Positions 1-8,377 of a DNA stretch of 64,000 nucleotides are shown here, in pieces. The notes under the pieces are model-generated. The model did not search any database and was not told the DNA's origin. It was given only the letters and a program-made list of their open reading frames with translations. The position numbers were made by a program, and so were the translations under genes. The stretch is taken from NCBI RefSeq assembly GCF_000455365.1, contig NZ_HG315685.1, positions 478,794 through 542,793 on the forward strand, in the 5' to 3' direction. This DNA is from Halopiger djelfimassiliensis. Its GTDB lineage: Archaea > Halobacteriota > Halobacteria > Halobacteriales > Natrialbaceae. The number at the start of each line of letters is the position of its first letter. Position 1 is the first letter of the stretch.

Positions 1-1393
1 AATCGGCTCTCGGCCCCTCGAGTGCCGACGTGGATGGGGACGGAGACTCACCATCGAGCAGCGGCGTCCCGTCGGCTTTCGGGCCGAGTTGCGGGCCGAA
101 CGGCGGGTCGTCGGGGTCGAGGACGCGCCTACTCTCGTAGTCGGTCGAGCGCTCGACCGGCACCCGACCGATCGAGGAGATCATGTCGACGTAGTCGGCG
201 ACCGAGCGGAACTCGCCGTACTCGCCGCCGGCGCGCTTGGTGATCTCCTCCGACAGGATCGTCCCCATGAAGTCGTCGGCACCGCAGTTCAGCATCTTCA
301 ACCCCTGCTGGTCGCCGTACTTGACCCACGAGGACTGGATGTGATCGATGTTGTCGAGGAACAGCCGGGAGACGGCGATCATCAGTTCGTCCTCGTCCGT
401 ACTCGGCCCGCCGGCGACGACGTCGTGTTCGAAAAGCGGCGTGTTCCGGTGGACGAACGAGAGGGGAACGAACTCCGTGATCGCTCCGTCGACCCGTTCC
501 TGAAGCTCCCGGACCCGTTTGAGGTGCATGGCGCGGTGGGCCTCGTTTTCGACGTGGCCGTACATGATCGTCGCCGTGAGTCCGAGGCCGACGCTCGCGG
601 CGGCTTCCATCGCCTCGAGCCACTCGTCGGTCCCGATCTTGCCGGGACAGATCACCTCGCGAACCTCCTCGACGAGGATTTCGGCGGCCGTTCCGGGAAC
701 CGTATCCAGCCCCCCCGCCTGCAGTCGCCGGTAGACCTCCTCGTAGGACCAGTCGGTGCCGCGACGGGCGTGGTAGGCCTCCTCGGGAGTCATCGAGTGG
801 ACGTGGACGTCGTCGACGCTCATCGCGGAAATCTGTGCCGTGTAGGTCCCGGGATCGGTCTCGTAGCGTTCGGGTGGCTTGTAGTTGACCGCTTTCGGCT
901 CCGGGTGGGCCTCGAGCACCTCGAGGTGTTCCTCGTCGAGCGCGAACGCGGGGTGGAGTCCGGAGACCGAACACACCTCGTAGATCCCTCGCTCGACCGC
1001 GTCGGCGACGATTTCGCGCGACTGTGCTGGCGTCTTGGTGAACCCTGCGGTCTCGACGTCGGTATCGCGCTCGAAGGTGTGGGCGGCGTCCTTGAAGTTA
1101 CAGAAGAGACAGCCGACGTTACAGGCCGTCGTAACGTTGTTGTTCAGGTTCGCGACGAAGGTGACCTCCTCGCCGACGACGTCGGCGCGGCGACGGTCGG
1201 CCGCCTCGAGCACCAGTTCCTTGCGCCGGCGGTCGATCCCCTCGACGTCCGTTCCGGTCGTGAGTAACTCAATGGCGTCGTCGACGGTGAGTCGGTCGCC
1301 GGCGCGTGCCTTCTCGAGTGCGTTCTCGAACGACTGGTCGGTCTCGGGAACGTGGTCGAACGTGAGGTCGGCCTCGGTCACCGGTCGGTCCAT
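1..1393 (-). CDS. cofH: CofH, FO synthase subunit 2 (3' end outside window)
   Basis: Radical SAM enzyme that, with CofG, builds the deazaflavin FO, the chromophore of coenzyme F420. The start is the ATG at 1393; the frame stays open to base 1, so the C-terminus is missing. The cluster CNVGCLFC at about residues 92-99 is the CX3CX2C motif that binds the 4Fe-4S cluster. The following sequence (NYKPPERY, ending in the region DYVDMI) matches the CofH family rather than CofG. It is transcribed away from purC, with a short intergenic region between them. Family assignment is firm; the partner CofG is not visible here. Confidence 0.93.
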   Translation of the reverse strand, partial: MDRPVTEADLTFDHVPETDQSFENALEKARAGDRLTVDDAIELLTTGTDVEGIDRRRKELVLEAADRRRADVVGEEVTFVANLNNNVTTACNVGCLFCNFKDAAHTFERDTDVETAGFTKTPAQSREIVADAVERGIYEVCSVSGLHPAFALDEEHLEVLEAHPEPKAVNYKPPERYETDPGTYTAQISAMSVDDVHVHSMTPEEAYHARRGTDWSYEEVYRRLQAGGLDTVPGTAAEILVEEVREVICPGKIGTDEWLEAMEAAASVGLGLTATIMYGHVENEAHRAMHLKRVRELQERVDGAITEFVPLSFVHRNTPLFEHDVVAGGPSTDEDELMIAVSRLFLDNIDHIQSSWVKYGDQQGLKMLNCGADDFMGTILSEEITKRAGGEYGEFRSVADYVDMISSIGRVPVERSTDYESRRVLDPDDPPFGPQLGPKADGTPLLDGESPSPSTSALEGPRAD

Positions 1394-1514
1394 CGACGTA
1401 TCAATACCGGTACAGCGAGAAAAGCGTGATGGATCCGCAACGAATCGGTCGGGACCGGCGCTCGGGTCGTCCGATACTGAAACCTTCTTGAGCCACCGCC
1501 CCGGCAACTGGGGT

Positions 1515-1562
1515 ATGGACGACGGCGACCGGTACGTTGTCATCGCGGGGTGGCGAGCGTGA
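1515..1562 (+). CDS. 15-codon mini-ORF overlapping the purC start
   Basis: ATG at 1515 opens a 15-residue reading frame ending in Gly-Trp-Arg-Ala. Its TGA (1560-1562) overlaps the GTG start of purC at 1559. A weak BRE/TATA-like stretch (tgaaaccttctt, 1478-1489) lies at the spacing expected for a leaderless transcript beginning at this ATG. The last codons read through ggggtgg, which also looks like the purC Shine-Dalgarno. It could be a translated leader that couples to purC, or chance. An analogous frame precedes purQ. Confidence 0.3.
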   Translation: MDDGDRYVVIAGWRA

Positions 1563-2578
1563 CCAGCGTCAAGGAGTTTCGCATCGAAGACGAGGCGACC
1601 GCCGACTCGCTCGGCCGCGGCTCGTTCGTCTTTACCGACGACTACTCGGTGTTCGACTGGGGGAAGATGCCCGACGAGATCCCCGACAAGGGCGCGAGCC
1701 TCTGTTCGATGGGCGCGTTCAACTTCGAACTGCTCGAGGCCGAGGGGGTCCCGACCCACTACCGCGGCGTCGTCGAGGACGGCGCGGTCGTCTCCCTCGA
1801 GGACGCGACGGCCCCGCCCCGGGAGATGGCGATCGATCTCACGCAGGTCCCCGACCTGCCGAACGACGGGCGGGACTACGACTACGAGCACTACCACGAC
1901 GCGGCCGGGGAGAACTACCTGATTCCCCTCGAGATCGTCTTCCGCAACCGGGTTCCGGTCGGCTCGAGCCTGCGCAGCCGCACCGAACCGGCCGACCACG
2001 GTCTCGAGATGGATCGCTGGCCGGCGGAGGCGGTCGATCTCTCGGAGCCGATCGTCGAGTTCTCGACGAAGTACGAGGAGAGCGATCGATATCTCGACCG
2101 CGACGAAGCCGACGCCATCGCGGGCAAGGCGGTCATCGACGACCTCGAGTCGCTGGCCCGCGAGGTCAATCGGATCGTCACTGAACGAGCGGACGAAGCC
2201 GGACTCGATCATCAGGACGGCAAGATCGAGTGTCTCTACTACGACGGCGAGATCCGCGTGGCCGACGTCGTCGGAACCTTCGACGAGAACCGCTTTAGCT
2301 ACGAGGGCACGCAGCTCTCCAAGGAGGTCCTCCGGCAGTACCACAAGCGCACGCAGCCGGAGTGGGTCCAGGCCGTCGAGGCCGCGAAAGCGGACGCGAA
2401 ACGGGAGGGCGTCGCCGACTGGAAGGGCCGCTGTGACGAACAGCCCGAACCCCTCGCCGATAGCGTCGTCGAAACCGCCCGCGACATGTACTGTGCGGGT
2501 GCAAACGCCTACATCGGACGGGAGCTGTTCGACGCCCCGCCCCTCTCGAGTGCGATCGGGGCGGTCCAGCGGCTGTAA
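1559..2578 (+). CDS. purC: PurC, SAICAR synthetase
   Basis: Phosphoribosylaminoimidazole-succinocarboxamide synthase; joins CAIR and aspartate with ATP in de novo purine synthesis. The 339-residue haloarchaeal form is longer than bacterial PurC (about 240). Recognisable are the N-terminal TDDYSVFDWG, DKGASLC, and the active-site stretch SKEVLRQ near residue 255. GTG at 1559 is preferred because it gives the usual start MTSVKEF and has the Shine-Dalgarno-like ggggtgg at 1547-1553; GTG at 1550 is the alternative. purS and purQ lie 2.5 kb downstream on the same strand, with purU on the opposite strand between them. Confidence 0.93.
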   Translation: MTSVKEFRIEDEATADSLGRGSFVFTDDYSVFDWGKMPDEIPDKGASLCSMGAFNFELLEAEGVPTHYRGVVEDGAVVSLEDATAPPREMAIDLTQVPDLPNDGRDYDYEHYHDAAGENYLIPLEIVFRNRVPVGSSLRSRTEPADHGLEMDRWPAEAVDLSEPIVEFSTKYEESDRYLDRDEADAIAGKAVIDDLESLAREVNRIVTERADEAGLDHQDGKIECLYYDGEIRVADVVGTFDENRFSYEGTQLSKEVLRQYHKRTQPEWVQAVEAAKADAKREGVADWKGRCDEQPEPLADSVVETARDMYCAGANAYIGRELFDAPPLSSAIGAVQRL

Positions 2579-2675
2579 CTCGAGGGCAGCAACACCGTTC
2601 GTGGTACCATTCCACATTCGCGATCGAACAAAGTAACCCTCATATTGCGGGCGGAAACACATTCCGACGAGAGCA

Positions 2676-2888
2676 ATGAGTCTCGCCACTGCCAGCGGAA
2701 TCGTCTCGAGTATCGTCCCGTTCGACCTCACCGTCGGTCTCGTCGCCCTCGCATCCGTGATGCTGGCGATATTCGTCCTCGCGATGGTGTTTTTCGCAGT
2801 CGCACCGCTGGTTTCCTCGACCTGGGCCGACCGGCTGAGCGCGGAGCCGACCAGCGGCCCCTCCCTCGACGCCAGCAACGCCGACTGA
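2676..2888 (+). CDS. Small single-span membrane protein
   Basis: A 70-residue protein with one strong hydrophobic segment (about residues 19-46, rich in Val, Leu, Ala and Phe) and a short polar C-terminus ending SLDASNAD. I do not recognise a family. The gene sits 97 bases after purC on the same strand and is followed by the DUF2267 gene. High GC at third positions and the acidic tail look like a genuine haloarchaeal gene. Function unknown. Confidence 0.65.
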   Translation: MSLATASGIVSSIVPFDLTVGLVALASVMLAIFVLAMVFFAVAPLVSSTWADRLSAEPTSGPSLDASNAD

Positions 2889-2988
2889 AAACCGACTGTT
2901 TGCCGCCGCCGGCCGCCGCTCGAGAGCGGCGGCCCGGCTTGCAACTGAGTGCCCAACCCCGATACCGCCGCCCGTCGATCCATCGGGT

Positions 2989-3396
2989 ATGCAGGAAAAC
3001 GAGTTCTACGGGCTCGTACAGCAGGCAGGACACCTCGATACGATCGACCGAACGCGGATCGCAACGGAGGCCGTCCTGACGACGCTCGGGGAAGCGCTGA
3101 CGGGTGGCGAAGCCGAGGATATCGCGAGCCAGTTGCCCGACGACCTCGCGGGCGTGCTTCGGGACGCCGAACACGACGGCGCAGGATACGACCGGGAGGA
3201 GTTCGTCGAACGGGTCTCCGAGCACCTCCGGGGGACGGACCTCGAGTCCGACGACGCCGACCGCTACGCGGATGCGGTCACCGATGCGGTGGCGGTCGCG
3301 CTCACGGAGGGCGAACTCCAGAACCTGAAAGCACAGCTCGAGGCCGACCTCCAGCCGCTGTTCGAGGGCGTGACGATCGACCGAGAGGACGTGTAA
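2989..3396 (+). CDS. DUF2267 domain protein
   Basis: A 135-residue soluble, strongly acidic protein. The pattern of paired helices (AVLTTLGEALTGGEAEDIASQ, then LPDDLAGVL, then FVERVSEHL) matches the DUF2267 fold, which has two copies of a helix bundle (about residues 10-60 and 70-130). The biochemical role of DUF2267 is unknown; in bacteria it is often near stress genes. The stop is 2 bases from the stop of purU, so the two genes converge with no spacer. Confidence 0.75.
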   Translation: MQENEFYGLVQQAGHLDTIDRTRIATEAVLTTLGEALTGGEAEDIASQLPDDLAGVLRDAEHDGAGYDREEFVERVSEHLRGTDLESDDADRYADAVTDAVAVALTEGELQNLKAQLEADLQPLFEGVTIDREDV

Positions 3397-3398
3397 CG

Positions 3399-4349
3399 CT
3401 ACTGATCTTCGGCGACCGCGCTGCCGATTCCGTCGACCGGTCGATCCGGCGTGATCTCGCCGACCTCGTCGGGGAGGCCGAGCTGATACTGCGTGCCGTT
3501 CTCGCGGACCGACGTCCGGCCGCGGTGGACCGACACGTCGCCGTTGAGATGCAGCTTCACCGCCTCGAGCAGGGCGTCGGCCTCGAGGGGTTGGCCGCGG
3601 CGTTTCATCTCCGCGAGGTCGGCGTCGTCGGGGACGTCGAACGCCCGCTGGGTGATGATCGGCCCCTGATCGAGGTCGGTCGTCACGTAGTGAGCGGTGA
3701 CGCCGGCGACGCGCACTCCTTCGTCGAGCGCCTGCCGGTAGGCTTCCGCACCGGGGAACGCCGGCAGGAGGGAGGGATGGACGTTGATGATGCGGTCCTC
3801 GTAGCGGAAGACGACGTTCGGGCTGAGGATCCGCATGTACCGGGCCAGCACGATCAGATCGACGTCGTACTCCGCGAGCAACTCGAGGAGTTGCTCCTCG
3901 TTTTGTTGGCCCTTCTCGTCGCCGATGTCGTGGAACGGCACGTCGTAGTGTTCGGCAAGCGGCTGCAGGTCGTCGTGGTTCCCCATGACGACGCCGATGT
4001 CAGCGCCGAGTTCGTCGTTGGCCCAGGCCTCGAACAGCGCCTCGAGACAGTGACTCTCCTTCGTAACGAGGACGGCGATCCGCTGGGTCTCCCGGTCCGC
4101 GGGGAACCGAACCTGTACGTCGAGTCCGAGGTCGGCCCCGAGTTCGTGGAGGTCCTCCCGAAGCGTGCTCTCGGTACAGACCATCTCGGACGTGTCGACG
4201 GCGAGGTACATCCGGAAGACGCCGTCACGAACCGCCTGATCGAGGTCTTCGATGTTGATCCCGCGCTCGAACAGGAGGCTCGTTACCCGGGCGACGAGTC
4301 CCGTGTCGTCGTCCCCGATAACCGTAATTTCGGTCACGTCGTTCGTCAT
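3399..4349 (-). CDS. purU: PurU, formyltetrahydrofolate deformylase
   Basis: Hydrolyses 10-formyl-THF to formate and THF, feeding formate to purine synthesis and balancing one-carbon pools. Residues 5-90 form an ACT-type regulatory domain (TVIGDDDTGLVARVTSLL). From about 95 on is the formyltransferase fold: LVTKESHCLEALFEAW, then the catalytic region NVHPSLLPAFPGAEAY, and GVTAHYVTTDLDQGPII with the catalytic Asp. ATG at 4349 is chosen over the upstream GTG at 4358. Its length of 316 is slightly above the bacterial norm of about 280, because of a C-terminal extension. It lies amid purC and purSQ but on the opposite strand. Confidence 0.93.
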   Translation of the reverse strand: MTNDVTEITVIGDDDTGLVARVTSLLFERGINIEDLDQAVRDGVFRMYLAVDTSEMVCTESTLREDLHELGADLGLDVQVRFPADRETQRIAVLVTKESHCLEALFEAWANDELGADIGVVMGNHDDLQPLAEHYDVPFHDIGDEKGQQNEEQLLELLAEYDVDLIVLARYMRILSPNVVFRYEDRIINVHPSLLPAFPGAEAYRQALDEGVRVAGVTAHYVTTDLDQGPIITQRAFDVPDDADLAEMKRRGQPLEADALLEAVKLHLNGDVSVHRGRTSVRENGTQYQLGLPDEVGEITPDRPVDGIGSAVAEDQ

Positions 4350-4526
4350 CGCAGCCACCTCCGCCCGAGCGTTCGTCGGTACATCACTACGGGTCTCAGT
4401 CCACGGGCGGCTAAAAGTCCTGCTTTCCGCGAATCTTCTCTCTGGCTTTCATTTATTATTGACTATCGTAGTTACTGGTTTCGTTATTCCGGCCTCGGCT
4501 ACCGGTTCAGCGTCGAGCGTCGGCCG

Positions 4527-4934
4527 TCACTCCAGCGAGCGTTCGAGGTCGCGGTCGGTCGCCGACTGCTCGGTCTCGGGATCGCTCTCGAGGTACCGTT
4601 CGACGTCGGCCACGGTTTCGGTCTCGACAAGTGCCTCGAGTCGTCGCTCGAACTCCGCGTGTGAGAGTTCGCCATCGGCGTAGCGGTTGCGCAGTCGCGC
4701 TAACGGATCGTCGGCGGTTGCCGCTTCGTCGTCGAGCCGGTCCGGCGGCTCGTCCGCCAGTTCCGTCGTGACGTACTCGAGCAACTCCCCGCCGAAGATG
4801 AACGCGAAGATCACGAGGACGATCGCAACGCCGGGGTTGAGGGTCGTGAGCGCAACGAGCGTCCCGAGGAGCGCGACGACGGTAAGGATCACCGCGGGCG
4901 TCGAAACGTGAATTACCGGCCGTTCCTCGGTCAT
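4527..4934 (-). CDS. SHOCT-domain membrane protein
   Basis: A 135-residue protein with two hydrophobic segments (about residues 12-30 and 33-52) followed by an acidic linker and a C-terminal SHOCT motif (DPLARLRNRYADGELSHAEF, about 78-100). SHOCT is a short helical oligomerisation domain common at the C-terminus of small membrane proteins. The N-terminus is cytosolic or short. Function is unknown. Its start at 4934 faces purS (5122) across a 187-base divergent intergenic region. Confidence 0.85.
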   Translation of the reverse strand: MTEERPVIHVSTPAVILTVVALLGTLVALTTLNPGVAIVLVIFAFIFGGELLEYVTTELADEPPDRLDDEAATADDPLARLRNRYADGELSHAEFERRLEALVETETVADVERYLESDPETEQSATDRDLERSLE

Positions 4935-5121
4935 ATTCGGGACTTCACGGACGACTCACAAAAACTCACGTACAGTGCTATCTATTGACAAAACCTGCTG
5001 TCGCCGTCGGCATCGTGCCGGCCCGGGCAGCGGACTCCGGTTCACCCTATGGATATCCACAAACGTGTATTACGGAAGCAACCCGAAAGCGTTTTTGATC
5101 ACGGTTACGGGGTATCAGGTA

Positions 5122-5373
5122 ATGACCGGCTACACCGCGACGGTGACGGTTCGACTCAAACACGGCGTGTTGGATCCCGAGGCCGAAACCACGAAACAGG
5201 CCCTCGAACGGTTGGGGTTCGAACTCGAGGCCCTGCGGTCGGCCGACCGCTTCGAGGTCGATCTCGAGGCCGACTCGGCCGACGACGCCCGCGAGCGCGC
5301 ACAGGAGATGGCGGAACGGTTGCTGGCGAACCCGACCATCCATGACTACGACGTGGAGGTCGAGGAACGGTAG
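5122..5373 (+). CDS. purS: PurS, FGAM synthase small subunit
   Basis: An 83-residue subunit of phosphoribosylformylglycinamidine synthase; it bridges PurL and the glutaminase PurQ. The sequence TVTVRLKHGVLDPEAETTKQ and the ending HDYDVEVEE are typical of PurS. ATG at 5122 gives the normal length; a longer frame upstream starts inside non-coding AT-richer sequence. Its stop TAG (5371-5373) directly abuts an ATG that opens a 20-codon frame leading into purQ, so purS and purQ form one operon. The large subunit purL is not in the window. Confidence 0.94.
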   Translation: MTGYTATVTVRLKHGVLDPEAETTKQALERLGFELEALRSADRFEVDLEADSADDARERAQEMAERLLANPTIHDYDVEVEER

Positions 5374-5436
5374 ATGACGGTCGCACAACTGGCGATCGCG
5401 ACCGTCGGTCGCACCACCAAGGGGTGGCGACTGTGA
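5374..5436 (+). CDS. 20-codon mini-ORF bridging purS and purQ
   Basis: Its ATG (5374) follows the purS stop with no gap and its TGA (5434-5436) overlaps the purQ GTG (5433). It ends Gly-Trp-Arg-Leu because its last codons read the purQ Shine-Dalgarno ggggtgg (5421-5427). The spacer is thus fully read through from purS to purQ. It may be a coupling device or a chance open frame; the peptide itself has no recognisable feature. Confidence 0.25.
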   Translation: MTVAQLAIATVGRTTKGWRL

Positions 5437-6125
5437 CGGTCGCGATCGTTCGATTCGGCGGGTCGAACTGCGACCGAGACGCCGCGCGCGCGCTCGAGCA
5501 CCTCGGGATCGACGCCGAAATCGTCTGGCACGAGGACGGGCTGCCGGCGGAGACGTCCGGGGTCGTCCTTCCGGGCGGGTTCTCCTACGGTGACTACCTC
5601 CGTGCGGGCGCGATGGCCGCGCGCTCGCCGATCATGGACGAGGTACGCGAGGCCGTCGCCGACGGCGTGCCGGTTCTCGGCGTCTGTAACGGCGCACAGA
5701 TCGGCTGCGAGTCGGGACTCACCGAGGGGGCGTTCACGACCAACGAGAGCGCCCGGTTCCAGTGTGAGCACGTCCACCTGCGCGTCGAGCGCGACGATAC
5801 GCCCTGGACGAGCGCCTACGACGAGGGCGAGGTCATCGAAGTCCCCATCGCCCACGGCGAAGGCCGGTACGAAATCGACGACGAGCGGCTGGCGGAACTC
5901 GAGGACGACGGCCGGGTGCTCTTTCGGTACTGCGACGAAAACGGCGAGACGGATGCGGACGTCAACCCGAACGGATCGAAACACAACGTCGCGGGCGTCC
6001 TCGGCGACCGCGAGACCGTCGCGGTGTTGATGCCCCATCCCGAACGCGCGACGCTTCCGGACGTCGGACCGACGGACGGACAGGGGATCCTTCGCGGCTT
6101 CCGGACGGCCGAAAACGGCTCGTAG
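5433..6125 (+). CDS. purQ: PurQ, FGAM synthase glutaminase subunit
   Basis: Class I glutamine amidotransferase subunit that supplies ammonia to PurL in the FGAR to FGAM step. The N-terminus VRFGGSNCDRD is typical. The nucleophile Cys is at about residue 85 in LGVCNGAQIG, and the His/Glu pair lies in MPHPER near the C-terminus. The start is GTG at 5433, with ggggtgg 6 bases upstream; GTG at 5424 is less likely since it would use the Shine-Dalgarno itself. Length 230, normal for archaeal PurQ. It follows purS by 59 bases. Confidence 0.95.
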   Translation: MTVAIVRFGGSNCDRDAARALEHLGIDAEIVWHEDGLPAETSGVVLPGGFSYGDYLRAGAMAARSPIMDEVREAVADGVPVLGVCNGAQIGCESGLTEGAFTTNESARFQCEHVHLRVERDDTPWTSAYDEGEVIEVPIAHGEGRYEIDDERLAELEDDGRVLFRYCDENGETDADVNPNGSKHNVAGVLGDRETVAVLMPHPERATLPDVGPTDGQGILRGFRTAENGS

Positions 6126-6163
6126 TCGGGCTCGCGTCCTGCGCTCGGGGTGAACCCGTGGAC

Positions 6164-6184
6164 TCGGCTCAGTAACTGAGCCGA
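6164..6184. promoter_or_regulatory. 21-bp perfect palindrome after purQ
   Basis: Arms TCGGCTCAGT and ACTGAGCCGA are perfectly complementary around one central A. It lies 39 bases after the purQ stop and about 190 bases before the convergent stop of the RaSEA gene, followed on the plus strand by the AT-rich cttaaacagtaataac. It could form a stable RNA hairpin (3' end or processing signal) or be a protein-binding site. No T-tract of the classic archaeal terminator type is present. Confidence 0.5.
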
Positions 6185-6373
6185 CTTAAACAGTAATAAC
6201 GCCCCGGGTCGTCGTGTCCGGTGGGGAATAGAGGGAGCACGGTCGCGGCAACCGAATCGAGTGCGCACGTCGCGGCGCGAGAACTGCCGTCGGTGCGACT
6301 CGAGCGCTGTCTCGGATGGGAGACCATTGCGAACGGCAACGGAGTGTGGAACGTCCGACCACTCACCTCAGTT

Positions 6374-7474
6374 TTACTGCGTCAACGGCTGGTTAAAACT
6401 CCGTTCGCGCTCTATGACGACGTCCCACGTCGCCTCGCACTCACAGGAAACCTGCTCGAAGACCGACGGATCCTGTCGCAGGTCAAAGTCCTTGATCGCC
6501 TTCTGGACGAGGTCGTCACACTCCCCGCAGTTGTGTGGGCCGCGATCCGACCCGTGACCGACCGGATCGGAGACGACGATGGCGTCGACGTCGGCCGTCT
6601 CCTCGAGAACGTGTGCGACCGACCACAGCCACGGCGGCCGGTAGCCGTCGTTGAAGTAGAGATCGTCGACCATCGTGTAGCGCTGGACGTTACAGGGGTT
6701 CATCGAGACGGTGTGACAGCCCTCGACGTCGGCACAGCGCTCGATCGAGGAGATCATGTCCGCGGCGGCTTCGGACTCGGTGAGGAAGGGCGGCTTCATC
6801 AGCAGGTACGCCTTGATCCCGGCGTCGGCGTCGCTGCCGGCCTCGTCGTCGGCCGCAGCGGCTTCCGCGCAGGCGTCCTCGAAGTCCGCGAAGTCGAAGT
6901 ACTTGTTCACGCAGTCGTGGCGCACGCGGTCGGTGGCCGTCTCGAGGCCGATCGCGACGTCCGTGTCGAGTCCCTGCTGGGTGAAGTCAGCGATCTTCTC
7001 GCGGTCGACGAAGTCCGGCAGGGATTCGACGACGATTCGGTCGCGGTCGGCGAAGGTGTCGGCGATCGCTCGGCGGGTCTCCGCGCCGACCTCGCGCTCG
7101 TCGAGGAACGAGCCGGAGGTGTAGATCTTGATCAGACCGGCGGGCTCGTCGGCGTTTTCCTCCTCGTGCTCGAGACAGACGTCGATCTGGTCCAGCAGGG
7201 CCTCGTGAGAGACGCTGCCGCCGTCGACGCTCTCGGCGACGTAGCCACACATCGTACAGCCGCCGGCACGCGCCCAGCGACAACCGCCCGTGTTGAGGAT
7301 GATCGTCAGGCTCTCTTTGACCCCGTCGGGCGTGTTGTCCTCGTCGAGCCAGACGCGGGTAGGTTCGTGCGGATCGTAGCTGGCCTCCTTGCGCGAGCGG
7401 ATCTCGCGCATGACCTTGTTGTGGGCGTCCATGCCCTTGCCCTGCTCGTAGACCTCGGGCGTGGGTTGACTCAT
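6374..7474 (-). CDS. raSEA: RaSEA, archaeosine synthase radical SAM subunit
   Basis: Radical SAM lyase that works with ArcS to turn the lysine adduct of preQ0 on tRNA position 15 into archaeosine (G+). The cluster motif is C-X7-C-X2-C at about residues 65, 73 and 76 within GGCRWARAGGCTMCGY, as in the Elp3-like RaSEA family. IYTSGSFLDEREV and the C-terminal HNCGECDDL also fit. The ATG at 7474 (MSQPTPEVYEQGKGM) is chosen; a longer upstream frame extends through the AT-rich divergent promoter. arcS and tgtA lie 26-30 kb away in this window. Confidence 0.9.
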   Translation of the reverse strand: MSQPTPEVYEQGKGMDAHNKVMREIRSRKEASYDPHEPTRVWLDEDNTPDGVKESLTIILNTGGCRWARAGGCTMCGYVAESVDGGSVSHEALLDQIDVCLEHEEENADEPAGLIKIYTSGSFLDEREVGAETRRAIADTFADRDRIVVESLPDFVDREKIADFTQQGLDTDVAIGLETATDRVRHDCVNKYFDFADFEDACAEAAAADDEAGSDADAGIKAYLLMKPPFLTESEAAADMISSIERCADVEGCHTVSMNPCNVQRYTMVDDLYFNDGYRPPWLWSVAHVLEETADVDAIVVSDPVGHGSDRGPHNCGECDDLVQKAIKDFDLRQDPSVFEQVSCECEATWDVVIERERSFNQPLTQ

Positions 7475-7570
7475 TGGCACCCGATAGCCGACCGAGCGGT
7501 AAAGGCTCATCGTCCTCACACTGGGACGGCGAGTCCGATTAATAGTAATATTTCCTATGGTTACTAACAA

Positions 7571-7582
7571 TTAAATATATAC
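7571..7582 (+). promoter_or_regulatory. TATA box of the PKD-protein gene
   Basis: The AT-rich ttaaatatatac lies about 20-27 bases before the ATG at 7598, the normal archaeal TATA spacing for a leaderless or very short leader transcript. The whole 123-base gap between the divergent starts (7475-7597) is AT-rich compared with its surroundings. Confidence 0.55.
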
Positions 7583-7597
7583 ATAACACACGAAAGA

Positions 7598-8302
7598 ATG
7601 ATGCCAACGGACAATAATCGCAGATGTGGTGTCGGATCTCGGTCGACGAGTCGTCGCAGGCTACTCGCAACGGTCGGTGCTGCTGGAACGATGATCGCGA
7701 CGAGCGGGCTAGCAAGTGCAACGAACGCCGACGCCGAACCGGTAGCGAATATCGACCTCACGCCTCGGGACCCGGTCTACAACCCGATTACGTTCGACGC
7801 CAGCGGCTCCCGGACGCCCGCCGATGGGATCGAACGATACGACTGGTATTTCACAAACCGGACACACAATCCCGACGAACCGCTTTTCGGTTCCGAGCCG
7901 GTCAGATCCGGAGCAACGATCGAAGCGGAGTTTCCTGACGGGGAAACCTTCGAAGTCGGGCTCGAGGTCGTCGATTCGGCCGCCAATACTGGCCGAACCA
8001 CGACGACGTTCACGCCGAAGACCGATCCCACCACGCCCAAGGCGGTGATCGACCGGAGCCCTGACGGGAAGTTCGCGTCGAACCCGATCACCCTCGACGC
8101 CAGCGGGTCGACGAGTCCGAACGGTGACATCGTCGAGTACAACTGGGAAATCCACGACGAGACCGGTGCCACGCGGTCCGAAACCGGCGAGACGATCGAA
8201 CTGACGCTTGATCCCGAAGTACGGCAGACGGCGCAGCTGACCGTCGTCGACGAAACGGGGGCGACCGAGACCGAACGCGGCCGCTCGTTCTGGCCGCAGT
8301 AG
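7598..8302 (+). CDS. Tat-secreted protein with two PKD domains
   Basis: A 234-residue exported protein. The N-terminus has a twin-arginine signal (SRRRLLATVGAAGT, about residues 17-30) and a likely cleavage after ASATNA. Two PKD-like beta-sandwich domains follow: residues about 50-135 (ITFDASGSRTP, YDWYF) and about 145-232 (ITLDASGSTSPNGDIVEYNW). PKD domains mediate protein or glycan contacts on cell surfaces. No membrane anchor is visible. ATG at 7598 is followed directly by ATG at 7601. It is divergent from RaSEA. Confidence 0.85.
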   Translation: MMPTDNNRRCGVGSRSTSRRRLLATVGAAGTMIATSGLASATNADAEPVANIDLTPRDPVYNPITFDASGSRTPADGIERYDWYFTNRTHNPDEPLFGSEPVRSGATIEAEFPDGETFEVGLEVVDSAANTGRTTTTFTPKTDPTTPKAVIDRSPDGKFASNPITLDASGSTSPNGDIVEYNWEIHDETGATRSETGETIELTLDPEVRQTAQLTVVDETGATETERGRSFWPQ

Positions 8303-8377
8303 CTGTCTCCGCGGCCGGGTTCTCTCACGCGTCCGGTTTCGTTCCGCGGCTTCGATACCCGGACGCGGCCCTCGCGT

